Source: RHKX01 sp046330285
Lineage (GTDB): Bacteria > Actinomycetota > Thermoleophilia > Solirubrobacterales > 70-9
Direction: 5' to 3'
DNA length: 64,000 nucleotides
NCBI GenBank assembly: GCA_046330285.1
Contig: JAXLSX010000013.1
Span: forward strand, 1 to 64,000
The position numbers were made by a program, and so were the translations under genes. Of this stretch, positions 1-8,731 are shown one piece after another (position 1 is the stretch's first letter; every line of letters begins with the position of its first letter). Under the pieces are notes generated by a model that was not told the DNA's origin, did no database searches, and worked only from the letters and a program-made list of their open reading frames with translations.

Positions 1-133
1 GAACGTCGCCGAGTGGGGTCCTCTCTCCGGTGCTGCTGCTCAAGGGCTCGGTCCTTGCCGGCGTCGCCGCCGTTGCGCCCCGGACGTCCGGGGCGCAGGC
101 AAGCTATCAGCGCCTGTAGGTTGCGCCACCGTC
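1..133. other. window edge, no gene assigned
   Basis: I assign no gene here. The reading frame of the following M20 gene is open back to the window edge, so a longer N-terminus is possible, but the translation before the ATG at 134 is Arg/Gly/Pro-rich and unlike a peptidase. Another plus-strand frame ends at a TAG at 117-119 and could be the tail of an upstream gene. The stretch also holds a perfect 24-bp palindrome. Confidence 0.3.
74..97. terminator. 24-bp perfect palindrome, possible terminator
   Basis: The 24 bases centred between 85 and 86 read identically on both strands (arm TGCGCCCCGGAC). As RNA this gives a very stable GC stem but with no loop and no T tract. It could end transcription from a gene to the left, or be a protein-binding palindrome. 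The sequence does not decide between them. Confidence 0.35.
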
Positions 134-1279
134 ATGCCCGCACCCCAGGACAGCGAGTGGCGCACCCGCTGGGCGAAGTCGATCGCCGCCCGTGCTCTGC
201 CCGAGGTCGAGCGGCTCGTCGCCGTCTCGACGCCGTCCGGTGACGCCCGCGCCGCCGAGGAGATCGTCGGGCTCGTGACCACGATGCTGCCGTCGGCCGC
301 ACGGATCGACCGGATCCCCTGCTCCTCGCCCGCTCACGCGCCCGACCTGGTCGCCCGCATCGCCGGCGAGGGTGAGCGGCGCCTGCTCCTCGTCGGCCAC
401 CTCGACACGGTCGTCGCCCACGACGCCCACAAGCCGACCTCGCGCGACGGCGACAGCCTGATCGGCTCGGGCACGATCGACATGAAGGGCGGCGTGGCGC
501 TGTCCCTCGGCGTCCTCCGCGCCCTGGCGGAGGCCGGCGAGCTCTACGCCGAGGTTGCGCTTCTGCTCGTCAACGACGAGGAGTTCCGGACCGAGCCCTT
601 CGCTCACGGCCCCCGCTTCTCCGACTTCGACGCCTGCCTCTGCTTCGAGGGCGGCGAGCGGACCGCGGACGGGGAGGAGGCCGTGGTCGTCCGCCGCAAG
701 GCAGCGGCCGCGATCAGGGTCGAGGCGACCGGCACCGCCGCCCACGCCGGCGCTCAGCCGGACGCCGGGCGCAACGCGCTGCTCGCGCTCGCGTCCGTTG
801 CGACTGCGCTGGCGTCCCGTCACGAGCCCAGGGGACCGGAGGCCCTCAGCGTCGTGCCGACGATGATCAGCGCCGGCGAGGGGATCAACGTCGTCCCCGG
901 CAGCGGCGAGCTCTCGGTCGACATGCGCGCCGACGACGAGGCGAGCTTCGAGCCGGTGATCGAGTCGATTCCGGGTGAGCTCGACGGCGTCGCCCTCGCG
1001 GTCGAGCGTCTGCGGCTCTGGCCGGGAATGGACATGGGCGATGCCGCCGCCGCTCCGCTCGAGCGGGCGTCGGGCCTGCTCGGCCGCCCGATCGTCGCCG
1101 CCTCGCGGGGCGGCGCCAGCGACGCCAGCAATCTCGCGCCCCATCTTCCGCTCGCGATCGACGGCCTCGGACCGCTCGGCGGCGCCGCGCATTCGCCGGC
1201 CGAGCACCTGCTCGTCGACTCGCTCGAGGACCGCGCCGCCGTGGCGCTCGCTCTCGCCGTGGCGGTGCTCGGTCCCTGA
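134..1279 (+). CDS. M20 family metallopeptidase
   Basis: This is a 381-residue zinc-dependent exopeptidase or amidohydrolase of the M20 family, the group of ArgE, DapE and carboxypeptidase G2. The metal-site motifs are present in order: GHLDTV (His89), the GTIDMKGG segment (Asp116), the acidic pair Glu149-Glu150, Glu172 in FEGG and His353 near the C-terminus. The AAHAG stretch (His204) marks the dimerisation domain that interrupts the catalytic domain. No signal peptide is seen, so it should be cytosolic. The ATG at 134 has no clear ribosome-binding site and the frame stays open upstream, so the start is provisional. The substrate cannot be read from sequence. It resembles the glutamate carboxypeptidase-like branch most closely. 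Confidence 0.85.
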   Translation: MPAPQDSEWRTRWAKSIAARALPEVERLVAVSTPSGDARAAEEIVGLVTTMLPSAARIDRIPCSSPAHAPDLVARIAGEGERRLLLVGHLDTVVAHDAHKPTSRDGDSLIGSGTIDMKGGVALSLGVLRALAEAGELYAEVALLLVNDEEFRTEPFAHGPRFSDFDACLCFEGGERTADGEEAVVVRRKAAAAIRVEATGTAAHAGAQPDAGRNALLALASVATALASRHEPRGPEALSVVPTMISAGEGINVVPGSGELSVDMRADDEASFEPVIESIPGELDGVALAVERLRLWPGMDMGDAAAAPLERASGLLGRPIVAASRGGASDASNLAPHLPLAIDGLGPLGGAAHSPAEHLLVDSLEDRAAVALALAVAVLGP

Positions 1280-1345
1280 CCGCGCCGAGCGCGCGGTTGC
1301 GGGATGATTGCGGCACAACGCTTTCAACTGGAGAGGAGCCCGATC

Positions 1346-2224
1346 GTGGCGCGCAAGCAGGTCAAGTCGGTAGCGGGGAAGGTCGTAGCGATCACGGGTG
1401 GGGCCCGCGGCATCGGCAGGTGTACGGCCCAGTCGCTGATCCGGCGCGGAGCCCGGGTGGCGATCGGCGACATCCATCTCGATCTCGCCGAACAGACGGC
1501 GGCCGAGCTCGGCGGCAACTGCGTCGCCTTCCAGCTCGACGTCACCGATCGCGAGTCCTTCAGCCGCTTCCTCGACGACGCGGCGAACGAGCTCGGCCCG
1601 ATCGACGTCCTCGTCAACAACGCCGGGATCATGCCCGTCGGCCCGTTCGTCGAGGAGACCGACGAGACCGCGAAGACGATGATCGACATCAACCTCCACG
1701 GCGTCATCTTCGGCACCAAGCTCGCGCTGGAGCGGATGCTCCCGCGGGGCAGCGGCCACATCGTCAACATCGCCAGCCAGGCGGGCAAGGCCGGGCTTCC
1801 CGGCGGCGCCACCTACTGCGCGACCAAGCACGCGGTGGTGGGACTCAGCGAGGCGGTCCGGCTCGAGAACGTCGACACCGGCATCGAGGTGTCCTGCGTG
1901 ATGCCGGCCGTCGTCAACACCGAGCTCGGCAGCGGCCTGACCGACACCCGCGGCGTCAAGAAGCTGGAGCCGGAGGAGGTCGCCGAGGCAATCGTCGAGG
2001 CGATCGAGACGAACCGCTTCGACGTCTGGGTGCCGAAGTCGTCGGCGGGCATCTCGGTGATCCTCAGCCTCGTCCCGCGCAGCGGCCGCGAGGCGATCGC
2101 CCGGTTCATGAAGGCCGACAAGGTCCTCGCCGAGGTCGACGAGCAGCAGCGCGCGGCCTACGAGGACCGGGCCGCCAAGAGCACGACCGAGGCGGCCGGC
2201 GAGCAGACCGCCACGAAGGGCTGA
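1346..2224 (+). CDS. SDR family NAD(P)-dependent oxidoreductase
   Basis: A 292-residue classical short-chain dehydrogenase/reductase. The nucleotide-binding TGGARGIG lies at residues 17-24, NNAG at 91-94, and the catalytic Ser144, Tyr157 and Lys161 (YCATK) are intact. The C-terminal 30 residues are charged and extend beyond the usual 250-residue fold. I chose the GTG at 1346 because GGAGAGGAG sits just upstream at 1330-1338; an in-frame ATG at 1304 lacks such a site. It precedes a class C serine hydrolase by about 30 bases and may be cotranscribed with it. The substrate is unknown; related actinobacterial enzymes act on alcohols, steroids or acyl intermediates. Confidence 0.85.
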   Translation: MARKQVKSVAGKVVAITGGARGIGRCTAQSLIRRGARVAIGDIHLDLAEQTAAELGGNCVAFQLDVTDRESFSRFLDDAANELGPIDVLVNNAGIMPVGPFVEETDETAKTMIDINLHGVIFGTKLALERMLPRGSGHIVNIASQAGKAGLPGGATYCATKHAVVGLSEAVRLENVDTGIEVSCVMPAVVNTELGSGLTDTRGVKKLEPEEVAEAIVEAIETNRFDVWVPKSSAGISVILSLVPRSGREAIARFMKADKVLAEVDEQQRAAYEDRAAKSTTEAAGEQTATKG

Positions 2225-2255
2225 GGCCCTCCGCCGGACCGGAGGCGGAACCGAG

Positions 2256-3590
2256 GTGATGCCGAGCGTGCCGCCGGGGATGGCGGCTCTGAACAGGCTG
2301 CCGACGGTTCCGCGCCTGCCGGTCCTTCCCGATCCGCTGCGCCGGGTCCGGGTCCCGCGGGACCTCGACTCGGTGACGACGGTCGGGGAGGAGGCCGAGC
2401 CGGAGGCCGGCGGCGTCGAGAGCCGCAACGTCGAGGCGATCTGGCGGGCGACGACCGACTGGTACCGGAGCGGCGTCCACCCGGCTCTGCAGGTCTGCGT
2501 TCGCCGGCACGGCGAGGTGATCCTCGACCGCGCGATCGGCCACGCGCGCGGCAACGGCCCGCGCGATCCCGGCGACGCCGAGAAGGTGCCGGCCACGACG
2601 GAGACGCCGTTCTGCGTCTACTCGACCTCGAAGGCGATCACGGCGTTCGTCGTCCACAAGCTCTGCGAGCGCGGGATGCTCCATCTCGAGGACCCGGTCG
2701 CCGAGCACATCCCCGGCTACGAGCGGCACGGCAAGCGGAGCATCACCGTCGGCCACGTCCTCGCCCACAAGGCCGGGGTGCCGAACCTGCCCCGGGAGGC
2801 CCTCGATCTCGACTACATCAACGACCGCGAGTACCTGCGCGAGGTGCTCTGCGACGCGAAGCCGGCGATGCTCCCCGGCACCCAGCTCGCCTACCACGCG
2901 GTCTCGGGCGGGTTCATCCTCGCCGAGGTCGTCCACAGCGTCACCGGCAAGGACATCCGCGCCGTCCTGGCCGAGGAGTTTCTCGACCCGCTCGGGTTCC
3001 GCTGGACCAACTACGGCGTCGATCCGGACGACGTCGAGGAGGTCGCGGTCAACTACATCACCGGCCCGAAGACGGCTCCGCCGCTCTCGACCCTGCTCAG
3101 CCGGGCCTTGGGCACCGGTCTGGACGACCTCGTCGAAACGACCAACGACCCGCGCTATCTGACCGGCATCGTTCCGGCGGCGAACACGGTCACGACCGCC
3201 CGCGAGCTCTCCAGGTTCTTCGAGATCATGCGCCGGGGCGGCGAGCTCGACGGCGTCCGGGTGATCGAGACCGACACGATCCGGCGGGCGCTGATCGAAC
3301 GCTCCCATCTCGAGGTCGACCTCTCACTCGGCTTCCCGACGCGCTTCTCCTACGGGCTGATGCTCGGCGCCCGGATCCTCAGCCTCTACGGCCTCGACAC
3401 CCAGCACGCCTTCGGCCACCTCGGCTTCACCAACATGCTCGCCTGGACCGACCCCGAGCGGGCGATCTCGGTCGCGGTCCTCAACAACGGCAAGCCGGTC
3501 CTCTACCCCGAGGTCCACCGCTTCCTCGGCACGATGCAGCGGATCACCAGCGAGATGCCGAAGGTGCCGGAGAGCGAGCGGTACTTCTAG
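2256..3590 (+). CDS. class C beta-lactamase-like serine hydrolase
   Basis: A 444-residue member of the beta-lactamase class C/EstB esterase family. The nucleophile motif S-T-S-K is at residues 123-126, a conserved Tyr lies at 213, and a late GHLGF segment supplies the HxG-type third motif. There is no export signal, so it is more likely an intracellular esterase or amidase than an antibiotic-resistance enzyme. The first 60 residues are Pro/Arg-rich and outside the domain. The track start is a GTG at 2256 followed directly by an ATG at 2259; GGAGG at 2241-2245 could serve either. It follows the SDR gene closely on the same strand, and many such pairs work on esters and their alcohol products, which is only a guess here. 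Confidence 0.82.
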   Translation: MMPSVPPGMAALNRLPTVPRLPVLPDPLRRVRVPRDLDSVTTVGEEAEPEAGGVESRNVEAIWRATTDWYRSGVHPALQVCVRRHGEVILDRAIGHARGNGPRDPGDAEKVPATTETPFCVYSTSKAITAFVVHKLCERGMLHLEDPVAEHIPGYERHGKRSITVGHVLAHKAGVPNLPREALDLDYINDREYLREVLCDAKPAMLPGTQLAYHAVSGGFILAEVVHSVTGKDIRAVLAEEFLDPLGFRWTNYGVDPDDVEEVAVNYITGPKTAPPLSTLLSRALGTGLDDLVETTNDPRYLTGIVPAANTVTTARELSRFFEIMRRGGELDGVRVIETDTIRRALIERSHLEVDLSLGFPTRFSYGLMLGARILSLYGLDTQHAFGHLGFTNMLAWTDPERAISVAVLNNGKPVLYPEVHRFLGTMQRITSEMPKVPESERYF

Positions 3591-3950
3591 GGCCGTTCGG
3601 CTCGCGCCGTGGCCTGTCGGCGGGGTGCGAGTTGGTTTGGCTGGGAAGGGGACGTGGGTGGACGGCTTTCGGCGGGCGCCAGGGTCAGTGGATGGCAGGA
3701 AATGAACCTGTGGGGTTCGTTTGCTGCCACCGAGCCGGCCGAGCGCCGGTTTCGTTACCCGCGGGGCCATCTGCGGCGGTGAAGTTACGAAACCGGCGCC
3801 ATGGCACCCATAACGTCACCTCGGGCAGCGAATCAAGCGCACGGGTAACGAAACCGGCGTTCTCCGACCCCCTCCCCAGCCAACCTCGTCGCCCTCCCGT
3901 CCCCGGAGCGCCGTTCACCCAGCCGATCCGGAGGATCTCCCCGGGGTCGC
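3591..3950. other. 360-base intergenic region with inverted repeats
   Basis: No convincing gene is present between the serine hydrolase and the convergent acyl-CoA dehydrogenase. Frames that cross it are Arg/Pro/Ser-rich shadows. The notable content is a set of three copies of a 12-base core, listed separately. Confidence 0.6.
3744..3859. repeat. three copies of a CGCCGGTTTCGT element
   Basis: An 18-base sequence CGCCGGTTTCGTTACCCG at 3744-3761 recurs as an exact reverse complement at 3842-3859. A third copy in the reverse orientation at about 3784-3800 shares the 12-base core (ACGAAACCGGCG). The outer pair could fold into a hairpin with an 80-base loop, or the core could be bound by a protein. 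The T/A-containing core stands out against the GC-rich background. Confidence 0.6.
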
Positions 3951-5726
3951 CTAGGGACGCATCTCGTAACGCCCCGCGAGACTTCGGACCGTCCCAAACA
4001 CCGAGTCGAAGCGCTCCTTGTCCACCTCCGGGCGGGCGATCGCCGCGCGGGCCCAGTCGGCCTGGGTCGGCGTCGCCGAGGTCTTGCCGTGGAGCTGGAC
4101 CGCGTAGGCGGAGAAGTCGCGGACGAGGACGTCGAAGATCTGATCGAGCGTGTCGGTCCCGAGGCCGACGAACTTCGCCTGCTCGAGGATCAGCTGGGCG
4201 TAGGGGATCAGGGTGAACAGCTCGCCGAGGGTCAGCAGGTAGTCGAGGTCGCGCTGCTGATCGGCGTCGGGCGCGGCGTCGACGAGCAGCTTCATGAACG
4301 ACTCGGCGAGACCGGCGAAGCGGGCCACGTTCGGGACCGAGGCGAACGGCTCGAAGGCGGCGCGCCAGTCGCTGAAGCGGATCCGCGAGAGGCCGCGCGC
4401 CGGGCCCTGGCGGAACAGGAACTCGTCGTCGCCGGCGGCGAGGGCGCGCTCGGGAGGAGCGAGGGCCGGATCGGGATCGAACAGGTAGGCCGGCATGAAC
4501 TTGAGGACGAGGGCCATGTTCACGTGGACGGTGCCCTCGAGCTTCGGTAGCCCGCGGATGTCCTTGGCTGCCATCTCGAAGAACATGTCGCGCTCGAAGC
4601 CCTTCGCCGCCATCACGTCCCAGAGCTCGTCGATGACCCGCTCCCCCTCGGTCGTCACCTTCATCTTCGTCAGCGGGTTGAACAGCAGGTAGCGGCGGTC
4701 CTCCGGCGAGGCGGAGCGCATGTAGTCGATCGCCCGGTTGGCGAACAGCTTCATCGCGATCAGCCGCGCGTAGCTGTCGGCGAACGCCTGGCGGACGTGG
4801 GGGAAGTCGGTGACCCGCTTGCCGTAGAGGATCCGCGAGTCGGCGTGGGTGATCGTCTCGTGGAGGGCGTGCTCGCAGATCCCGATCGAGGCGAAGCCGA
4901 GGTTGAACTTGCCGATGTTGACCGTGTTCAGGGCGGCGTCGAAGGCGCCGGGCCCCTGGTGGAGGATGTCGCCGGGCTCGACCGTGTAGTCGCGCAGGTC
5001 GAACTGGCTGACGTAGTTCTGGGAGTTGACGACGTTGCGGACCAGTTCGTAGTTCGGGTGCCGCGAGTCGGCCGCGAAGAACGCGTAGCCGTCGGCGCCC
5101 TCGATCCCGTCGATCCGCCCGAAGACGGAGACCATCGCCGCCTCGTTGCCGTTGCCGATGTAGTACTTGCCGCCGTTCGCGCTCCAGCCCTCGCCCGGCG
5201 CGTTCGGCGTCAGGATCATGTCCGTCGAGTAGATGTCGGCGCCGTGGGCGCGCTCGGAGAGGCCGAAGGCGAAGATCTCACCGTCGGCCAGCAGCTTCGA
5301 AGCCCGCTCGCGAGCCGCTTCGTTCTCCGACATGAAGATCGGCCCGAGCCCGAGGATCGTGACCTGCCACGTGTACCAGTAGGCCAGCCCGTAGAAGGCC
5401 GAGACCTCGTTGAACGCGCAGATCCGCTGCGTGTCCCAGCGCCGCTCCGGGTCGCCGCCGCCGTCGCGCGCCGGGGTCAGGAACCGGGAGAAGATGCCCT
5501 CGTTCGCCTGGAACTCGAGGTAGTCGGAGTACCAGCGGTGCTCGCGGTCGGCGTCCTTGAGCGCCACCTTCCCGCGCTCCTCGAACCAGGCGATGGTCGC
5601 CTCGATGGCCTCGCGGTCACGAGGCTCGAGATGCTCGAAACCGGGGTTGTTGGGGTCGAGGATCATCGCTTCGTCGGCGGTGCTCGCGGCGGCGGGATCT
5701 GGCGGGGCACTCTCGGTCATCGACAT
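3951..5726 (-). CDS. acyl-CoA dehydrogenase family protein
   Basis: A 591-residue FAD-dependent acyl-CoA dehydrogenase, well above the 380-400 residues of the classical family and closer to the long forms with a C-terminal extension. The middle part carries the family's FAD-binding beta domain (FGLSERAHGADI near residue 150) and the segment with LNTVNIGKFNLGF typical of the final helical domain. It should oxidise an acyl-CoA to the enoyl-CoA and pass electrons to ETF. The N-terminal 20 residues are Ala/Pro-rich, and an ATG two codons downstream is an alternative start. It is divergent from the sigma-factor gene with only 55 bases between them. Chain-length preference cannot be told. Confidence 0.82.
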   Translation of the reverse strand: MSMTESAPPDPAAASTADEAMILDPNNPGFEHLEPRDREAIEATIAWFEERGKVALKDADREHRWYSDYLEFQANEGIFSRFLTPARDGGGDPERRWDTQRICAFNEVSAFYGLAYWYTWQVTILGLGPIFMSENEAARERASKLLADGEIFAFGLSERAHGADIYSTDMILTPNAPGEGWSANGGKYYIGNGNEAAMVSVFGRIDGIEGADGYAFFAADSRHPNYELVRNVVNSQNYVSQFDLRDYTVEPGDILHQGPGAFDAALNTVNIGKFNLGFASIGICEHALHETITHADSRILYGKRVTDFPHVRQAFADSYARLIAMKLFANRAIDYMRSASPEDRRYLLFNPLTKMKVTTEGERVIDELWDVMAAKGFERDMFFEMAAKDIRGLPKLEGTVHVNMALVLKFMPAYLFDPDPALAPPERALAAGDDEFLFRQGPARGLSRIRFSDWRAAFEPFASVPNVARFAGLAESFMKLLVDAAPDADQQRDLDYLLTLGELFTLIPYAQLILEQAKFVGLGTDTLDQIFDVLVRDFSAYAVQLHGKTSATPTQADWARAAIARPEVDKERFDSVFGTVRSLAGRYEMRP

Positions 5727-5781
5727 GGACGCAGCCTATCCCGGTCGAAATGATCGGGCTTTGGCTGGACACTCCACTTAC

Positions 5782-6336
5782 ATGGCGATGTCCGAGGAAG
5801 GCCGGCGGGAGGCATTCAGGGATCTCTACGAGCGCTCGTTCGACGAGGTCCTTTCGTACGCCCGGCGGCGCGCGGTTTCCGCCGGCGACGCCGACGATGC
5901 GGTCGCCGAGACGTTCCTGGTCGCCTGGCGCAGGTTCGAGGAGTTGCCCGCCGGTGAGCGCCGGCTCCCGTATCTCTACGGGATCGCCCGCAGGGTGCTG
6001 GCCAATCAGCATCGCGGCGAGGCGCGCCGGCGCCGCCTCACCGACCGCCTCGAGGCGGAGGCGGCCGACGAGCGGGGTACCCACGGGTACTCAGCGCGCA
6101 GCGAGGTCGAGGACGCGCTCGACTCGCTCCCCGCCGACCAGCGGGAGATCCTCGGCCTCGCCTACTGGGAGGACCTCGACGCCGGCGAGATCGCCGTCGC
6201 CCTCGGCTGCTCCCGGAACGCCGCCCGGATCCGCCTCCACCGCGCCCGCCGAGCGCTCCGCGGAGCACTCGAGGCCCGCTCGGCGGGCCGACGCTTGAAC
6301 TCGCTGACAACACCGATCGAGAGGAGAGGCCAATGA
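5782..6336 (+). CDS. ECF-type RNA polymerase sigma factor
   Basis: A 184-residue sigma-70 family protein made only of region 2 (about residues 10-75, with RDLYERSFDEVLSYARRR) and region 4 (about 105-155, with the helix-turn-helix GEIAVALGCSRNAARIRLHR). This is the minimal ECF arrangement. The frame is open far upstream, but the family homology begins at the ATGs at 5782 and 5788; I took 5782. No ribosome-binding site is obvious. The stop overlaps the next start (ATGA at 6333), so translation is probably coupled to the CU044_5270-like membrane protein, a likely partner or antagonist. The target promoters are not evident in the window. Confidence 0.88.
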   Translation: MAMSEEGRREAFRDLYERSFDEVLSYARRRAVSAGDADDAVAETFLVAWRRFEELPAGERRLPYLYGIARRVLANQHRGEARRRRLTDRLEAEAADERGTHGYSARSEVEDALDSLPADQREILGLAYWEDLDAGEIAVALGCSRNAARIRLHRARRALRGALEARSAGRRLNSLTTPIERRGQ

Positions 6337-7301
6337 ACGACGCGTTCGCCGAAGAGCTGCGAGGCCTCGGAGCCTCGCGGGAGGAGTCAATCGGCGCCTC
6401 CGCTATCGGCCCCGAAGAATTGCTGCAAAGGATCCTCGCCGCGCCTCCTGCGAGGCGTCGATCGGAGCGGATGAGGCCCTCGATCGCCCCCCGCCGGCTC
6501 GGAATCGCCGTCGTCGGCGCCGTGGCTGCGGCCGCCTTGGCCGTGCTCGTGTCCGGTGGAGATCGCGGGATCCCGCTGTCGCCGCCGAGCGCCTCCGCGA
6601 CCCTGAAGGAATTCGCGCTCGCGGCGAGCGCACATCGTGAGCAGGAGCCCCCGCTCGAAGGCGGCCAGTTCTATTACCGGCGGACGCAGGGGTACGGAGC
6701 GGTTGGGCAGGTCTGGACGAACCGGCAAGGCGGCGGCGCGTACACCAGCACTCGCGACACTCCGGGTTTGCACCGGATCAAGCACGGCGGAGATCGCGTC
6801 TATCTCGGGCAGACGCCCCTGGATTACGAGCGAATGCTGGCGTTGCCGCGCAAGCCTGCGGCGTTGCTCGCAGTCGTCGAGAAGAGCGTCCTCAACGATC
6901 GCCAGCGGCGCGGAGATCTCAGCCTCCACAGCGAACAGCAGGTCTTCCGGGCCGTCGAGGACTTCCTCGTCTCGGCGCCGGCTCCCTCCGATCTCAAGGG
7001 TTCGTTCTACGGCGCGCTGGCGAAGCTCCGGTATGTGCACCTGATCGGGCCTACGAGGAATCAATCCGGCAGGCAGGGGATCGCCGTTGGGATGTGGTTC
7101 AACGGGGGACCGGACACGGACGAGACCGTGACCGCGTCGGACGGAACGGTCCTGAACGAGCGCGACGACCTGATCTTCGACTCCCGCACGGGGGCCCTGA
7201 TCGGAACCAGGACCGTTCTCAACGGAGAGATCGAGGGAATGGCGCTCGAGACCGGCGTGGTCGACCGGATCGGTCAGGTCCCACGGGACGAGAGCCGCTG
7301 A
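6333..7301 (+). CDS. CU044_5270 family membrane protein (putative sigma partner)
   Basis: A 322-residue protein with a cytoplasmic N-terminus of about 50 residues, one transmembrane helix near residues 54-73 (rich in Ala/Val/Leu) and a large exported domain of about 240 residues. Size and layout match the actinobacterial CU044_5270 family, which is found beside ECF sigma factors. The start overlaps the sigma gene stop by four bases, so the two are made together. An anti-sigma or sensor role is plausible from this context, but the classical zinc anti-sigma motif HxxxCxxC is absent from the N-terminus, so how it would hold the sigma factor is unclear. Confidence 0.72.
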   Translation: MNDAFAEELRGLGASREESIGASAIGPEELLQRILAAPPARRRSERMRPSIAPRRLGIAVVGAVAAAALAVLVSGGDRGIPLSPPSASATLKEFALAASAHREQEPPLEGGQFYYRRTQGYGAVGQVWTNRQGGGAYTSTRDTPGLHRIKHGGDRVYLGQTPLDYERMLALPRKPAALLAVVEKSVLNDRQRRGDLSLHSEQQVFRAVEDFLVSAPAPSDLKGSFYGALAKLRYVHLIGPTRNQSGRQGIAVGMWFNGGPDTDETVTASDGTVLNERDDLIFDSRTGALIGTRTVLNGEIEGMALETGVVDRIGQVPRDESR

Positions 7302-7305
7302 GGCC

Positions 7306-8118
7306 TCAGTCGTTCTTCTCGATCAGCTTCGCGGCGACGTCGGGGACGTAGGCGTACAGGTCCTCGGGCGGCCGCTGGTAGCCCTCGTCCTTCTGGACCT
7401 TCGGCAGCTTCACCCGCGGCTGTTCCTCGTGCTCGAAGGGGATGCTCTTGAGCACGTGGGAGATGCAGTTGATCCGCGCGTTGCGCTTGATGTCGGACTC
7501 GACGACGTGCCAGCGGGCCTCGGGGATGTCGGTGTGGATGAACATCTCGTCCTTGGCGCGCGAGTAGTCGACCCAGTGGCTGCGCGAGTAGAGGTCGGTG
7601 GGGGAGAGCTTCCACTGCTTGAGCGGATCGTCGATCCGGGCCTCGAAGCGCTTCGCCTGCTCCTTCTCTGAGACCGAGAACCAGTACTTGAGGAGGATGA
7701 TCCCGTCGTCGACGAGCATCCGCTCGAAGGTCGGGCACTGGCGTAGGAAGCGCTGGTGCTCGTCGGCGGTGCAGAACCCGAGCACCTTCTCGACCCCGGC
7801 GCGGTTGTACCAGGAGCGATCGAAGAGGACGACCTCTCCGGCCGCCGGCAGGTGGGCGATGTAGCGCTGGAAGTACCACTCGGTCTGCTCGCGGTCGGAG
7901 GGTGCCGGCAGGGCGACCGTGCGGACGACCCGCGGTGAGACGAACTCGTTGATCCGCTTGATGACGCCGCCCTTGCCGGCCGCGTCCCGTCCTTCGAAGA
8001 CGATCGCGACGCGGGCGCCGGTGCGCTTGACCCAGTCGACCATCTGCACCAGGCGGACCTGGAGCTCGTAGAGCTCGGCCTCGTAGAGGTCGCGTGGGAG
8101 CTTGCCTTCCTTGCTCAT
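7306..8118 (-). CDS. polyphosphate kinase 2
   Basis: A 270-residue single-domain PPK2, which moves phosphate between polyphosphate and nucleoside diphosphates (mostly polyphosphate-driven phosphorylation in this family). The Walker A loop GRDAAGKG is at residues 43-50 and the Walker B/lid segment LFDRSWYNR at 98-106. It is the last gene of a unit with a metallophosphoesterase (10 bases upstream) and an AIG-repeat protein. It is separate from the ppk1/ppx cluster 25 kb away, so this genome has both polyphosphate kinase types. I see no PHO-box-like repeat ahead of this unit. GDP versus ADP preference cannot be read directly. Confidence 0.93.
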   Translation of the reverse strand: MSKEGKLPRDLYEAELYELQVRLVQMVDWVKRTGARVAIVFEGRDAAGKGGVIKRINEFVSPRVVRTVALPAPSDREQTEWYFQRYIAHLPAAGEVVLFDRSWYNRAGVEKVLGFCTADEHQRFLRQCPTFERMLVDDGIILLKYWFSVSEKEQAKRFEARIDDPLKQWKLSPTDLYSRSHWVDYSRAKDEMFIHTDIPEARWHVVESDIKRNARINCISHVLKSIPFEHEEQPRVKLPKVQKDEGYQRPPEDLYAYVPDVAAKLIEKND

Positions 8119-8128
8119 GCGGCCCTCC

Positions 8129-8731
8129 TCAGACCTCGAACTCGGCGCCGGACGGGCCGAGGTTGGCGATCTCCGAATTCCCGATCGCCGAGCGATCGCC
8201 CCACGCCTCGTGGATGTGGCCGCAGACGGCGAGCGGCGGCGCCTTCGCCTCGATCGCGTCGCGGATCGCGGTGCTGCCGAGGTGATCGCCCGCTGAGGGC
8301 CGGTCGCAGTGGCCCTGCGGCGGCGAGTGGACGATCAACACCGCGCCCTCGGGACAGGCGGCGAGCCGCTCGGCCGCCTCGTCCTCGGTCAGGTCGAAGC
8401 TCCAGTCCCAAGGCGTCGTCGGGATGCCGGCCCCGAGCCCGAAGAACGCGGTGCCGCCGATCTCGGTCCCCTCGCCGTGGAGGACGGTGGCCGCGGACCA
8501 GCCCGCGCCCGCGACGGCGTCCCGCAGCTCGTCCTCGGTCTCGTTGTTGCCCGGGACCAGCAGCGTCGGAGTCTCGATCCCCGCGAGCGCCGCGATCGTC
8601 TCGCCGACGCCCTCGTGAACCGACCCGAAGTCCCCGGCGCCGATCACGACGTCGTAGTCGCCGCTGCGGGCGACGAGGTCGGCCGCCGTTGCCAGATCTT
8701 GGTGGAGGTCGCTGAACGCGAGGACCTTCAT
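8129..8731 (-). CDS. calcineurin-like metallophosphoesterase
   Basis: A 200-residue metallophosphoesterase with the family's metal-binding blocks in order: FSDLH at the N-terminus, GAGDFG, PGNNE, VHSPPQGH and a late GHIHE. These fit a two-metal phosphatase or phosphodiesterase of the YfcE/Rv0805-like size class. The frame runs on upstream to 9109, but homology begins at the ATG at 8731, which overlaps the stop of the AIG-repeat gene as ATGA. Translation is therefore probably coupled to that gene, with PPK2 following. Its substrate could be a nucleotide, cyclic nucleotide or phosphoester, and the PPK2 neighbour suggests phosphate or nucleotide handling. Confidence 0.85.
   Translation of the reverse strand: MKVLAFSDLHQDLATAADLVARSGDYDVVIGAGDFGSVHEGVGETIAALAGIETPTLLVPGNNETEDELRDAVAGAGWSAATVLHGEGTEIGGTAFFGLGAGIPTTPWDWSFDLTEDEAAERLAACPEGAVLIVHSPPQGHCDRPSAGDHLGSTAIRDAIEAKAPPLAVCGHIHEAWGDRSAIGNSEIANLGPSGAEFEV

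Noticed and set aside
107..2596. An 829-codon minus-strand frame over the M20 and SDR genes
   Set aside because: Low-complexity Arg/Gly/Asp-rich translation opposite two clear plus-strand enzymes.
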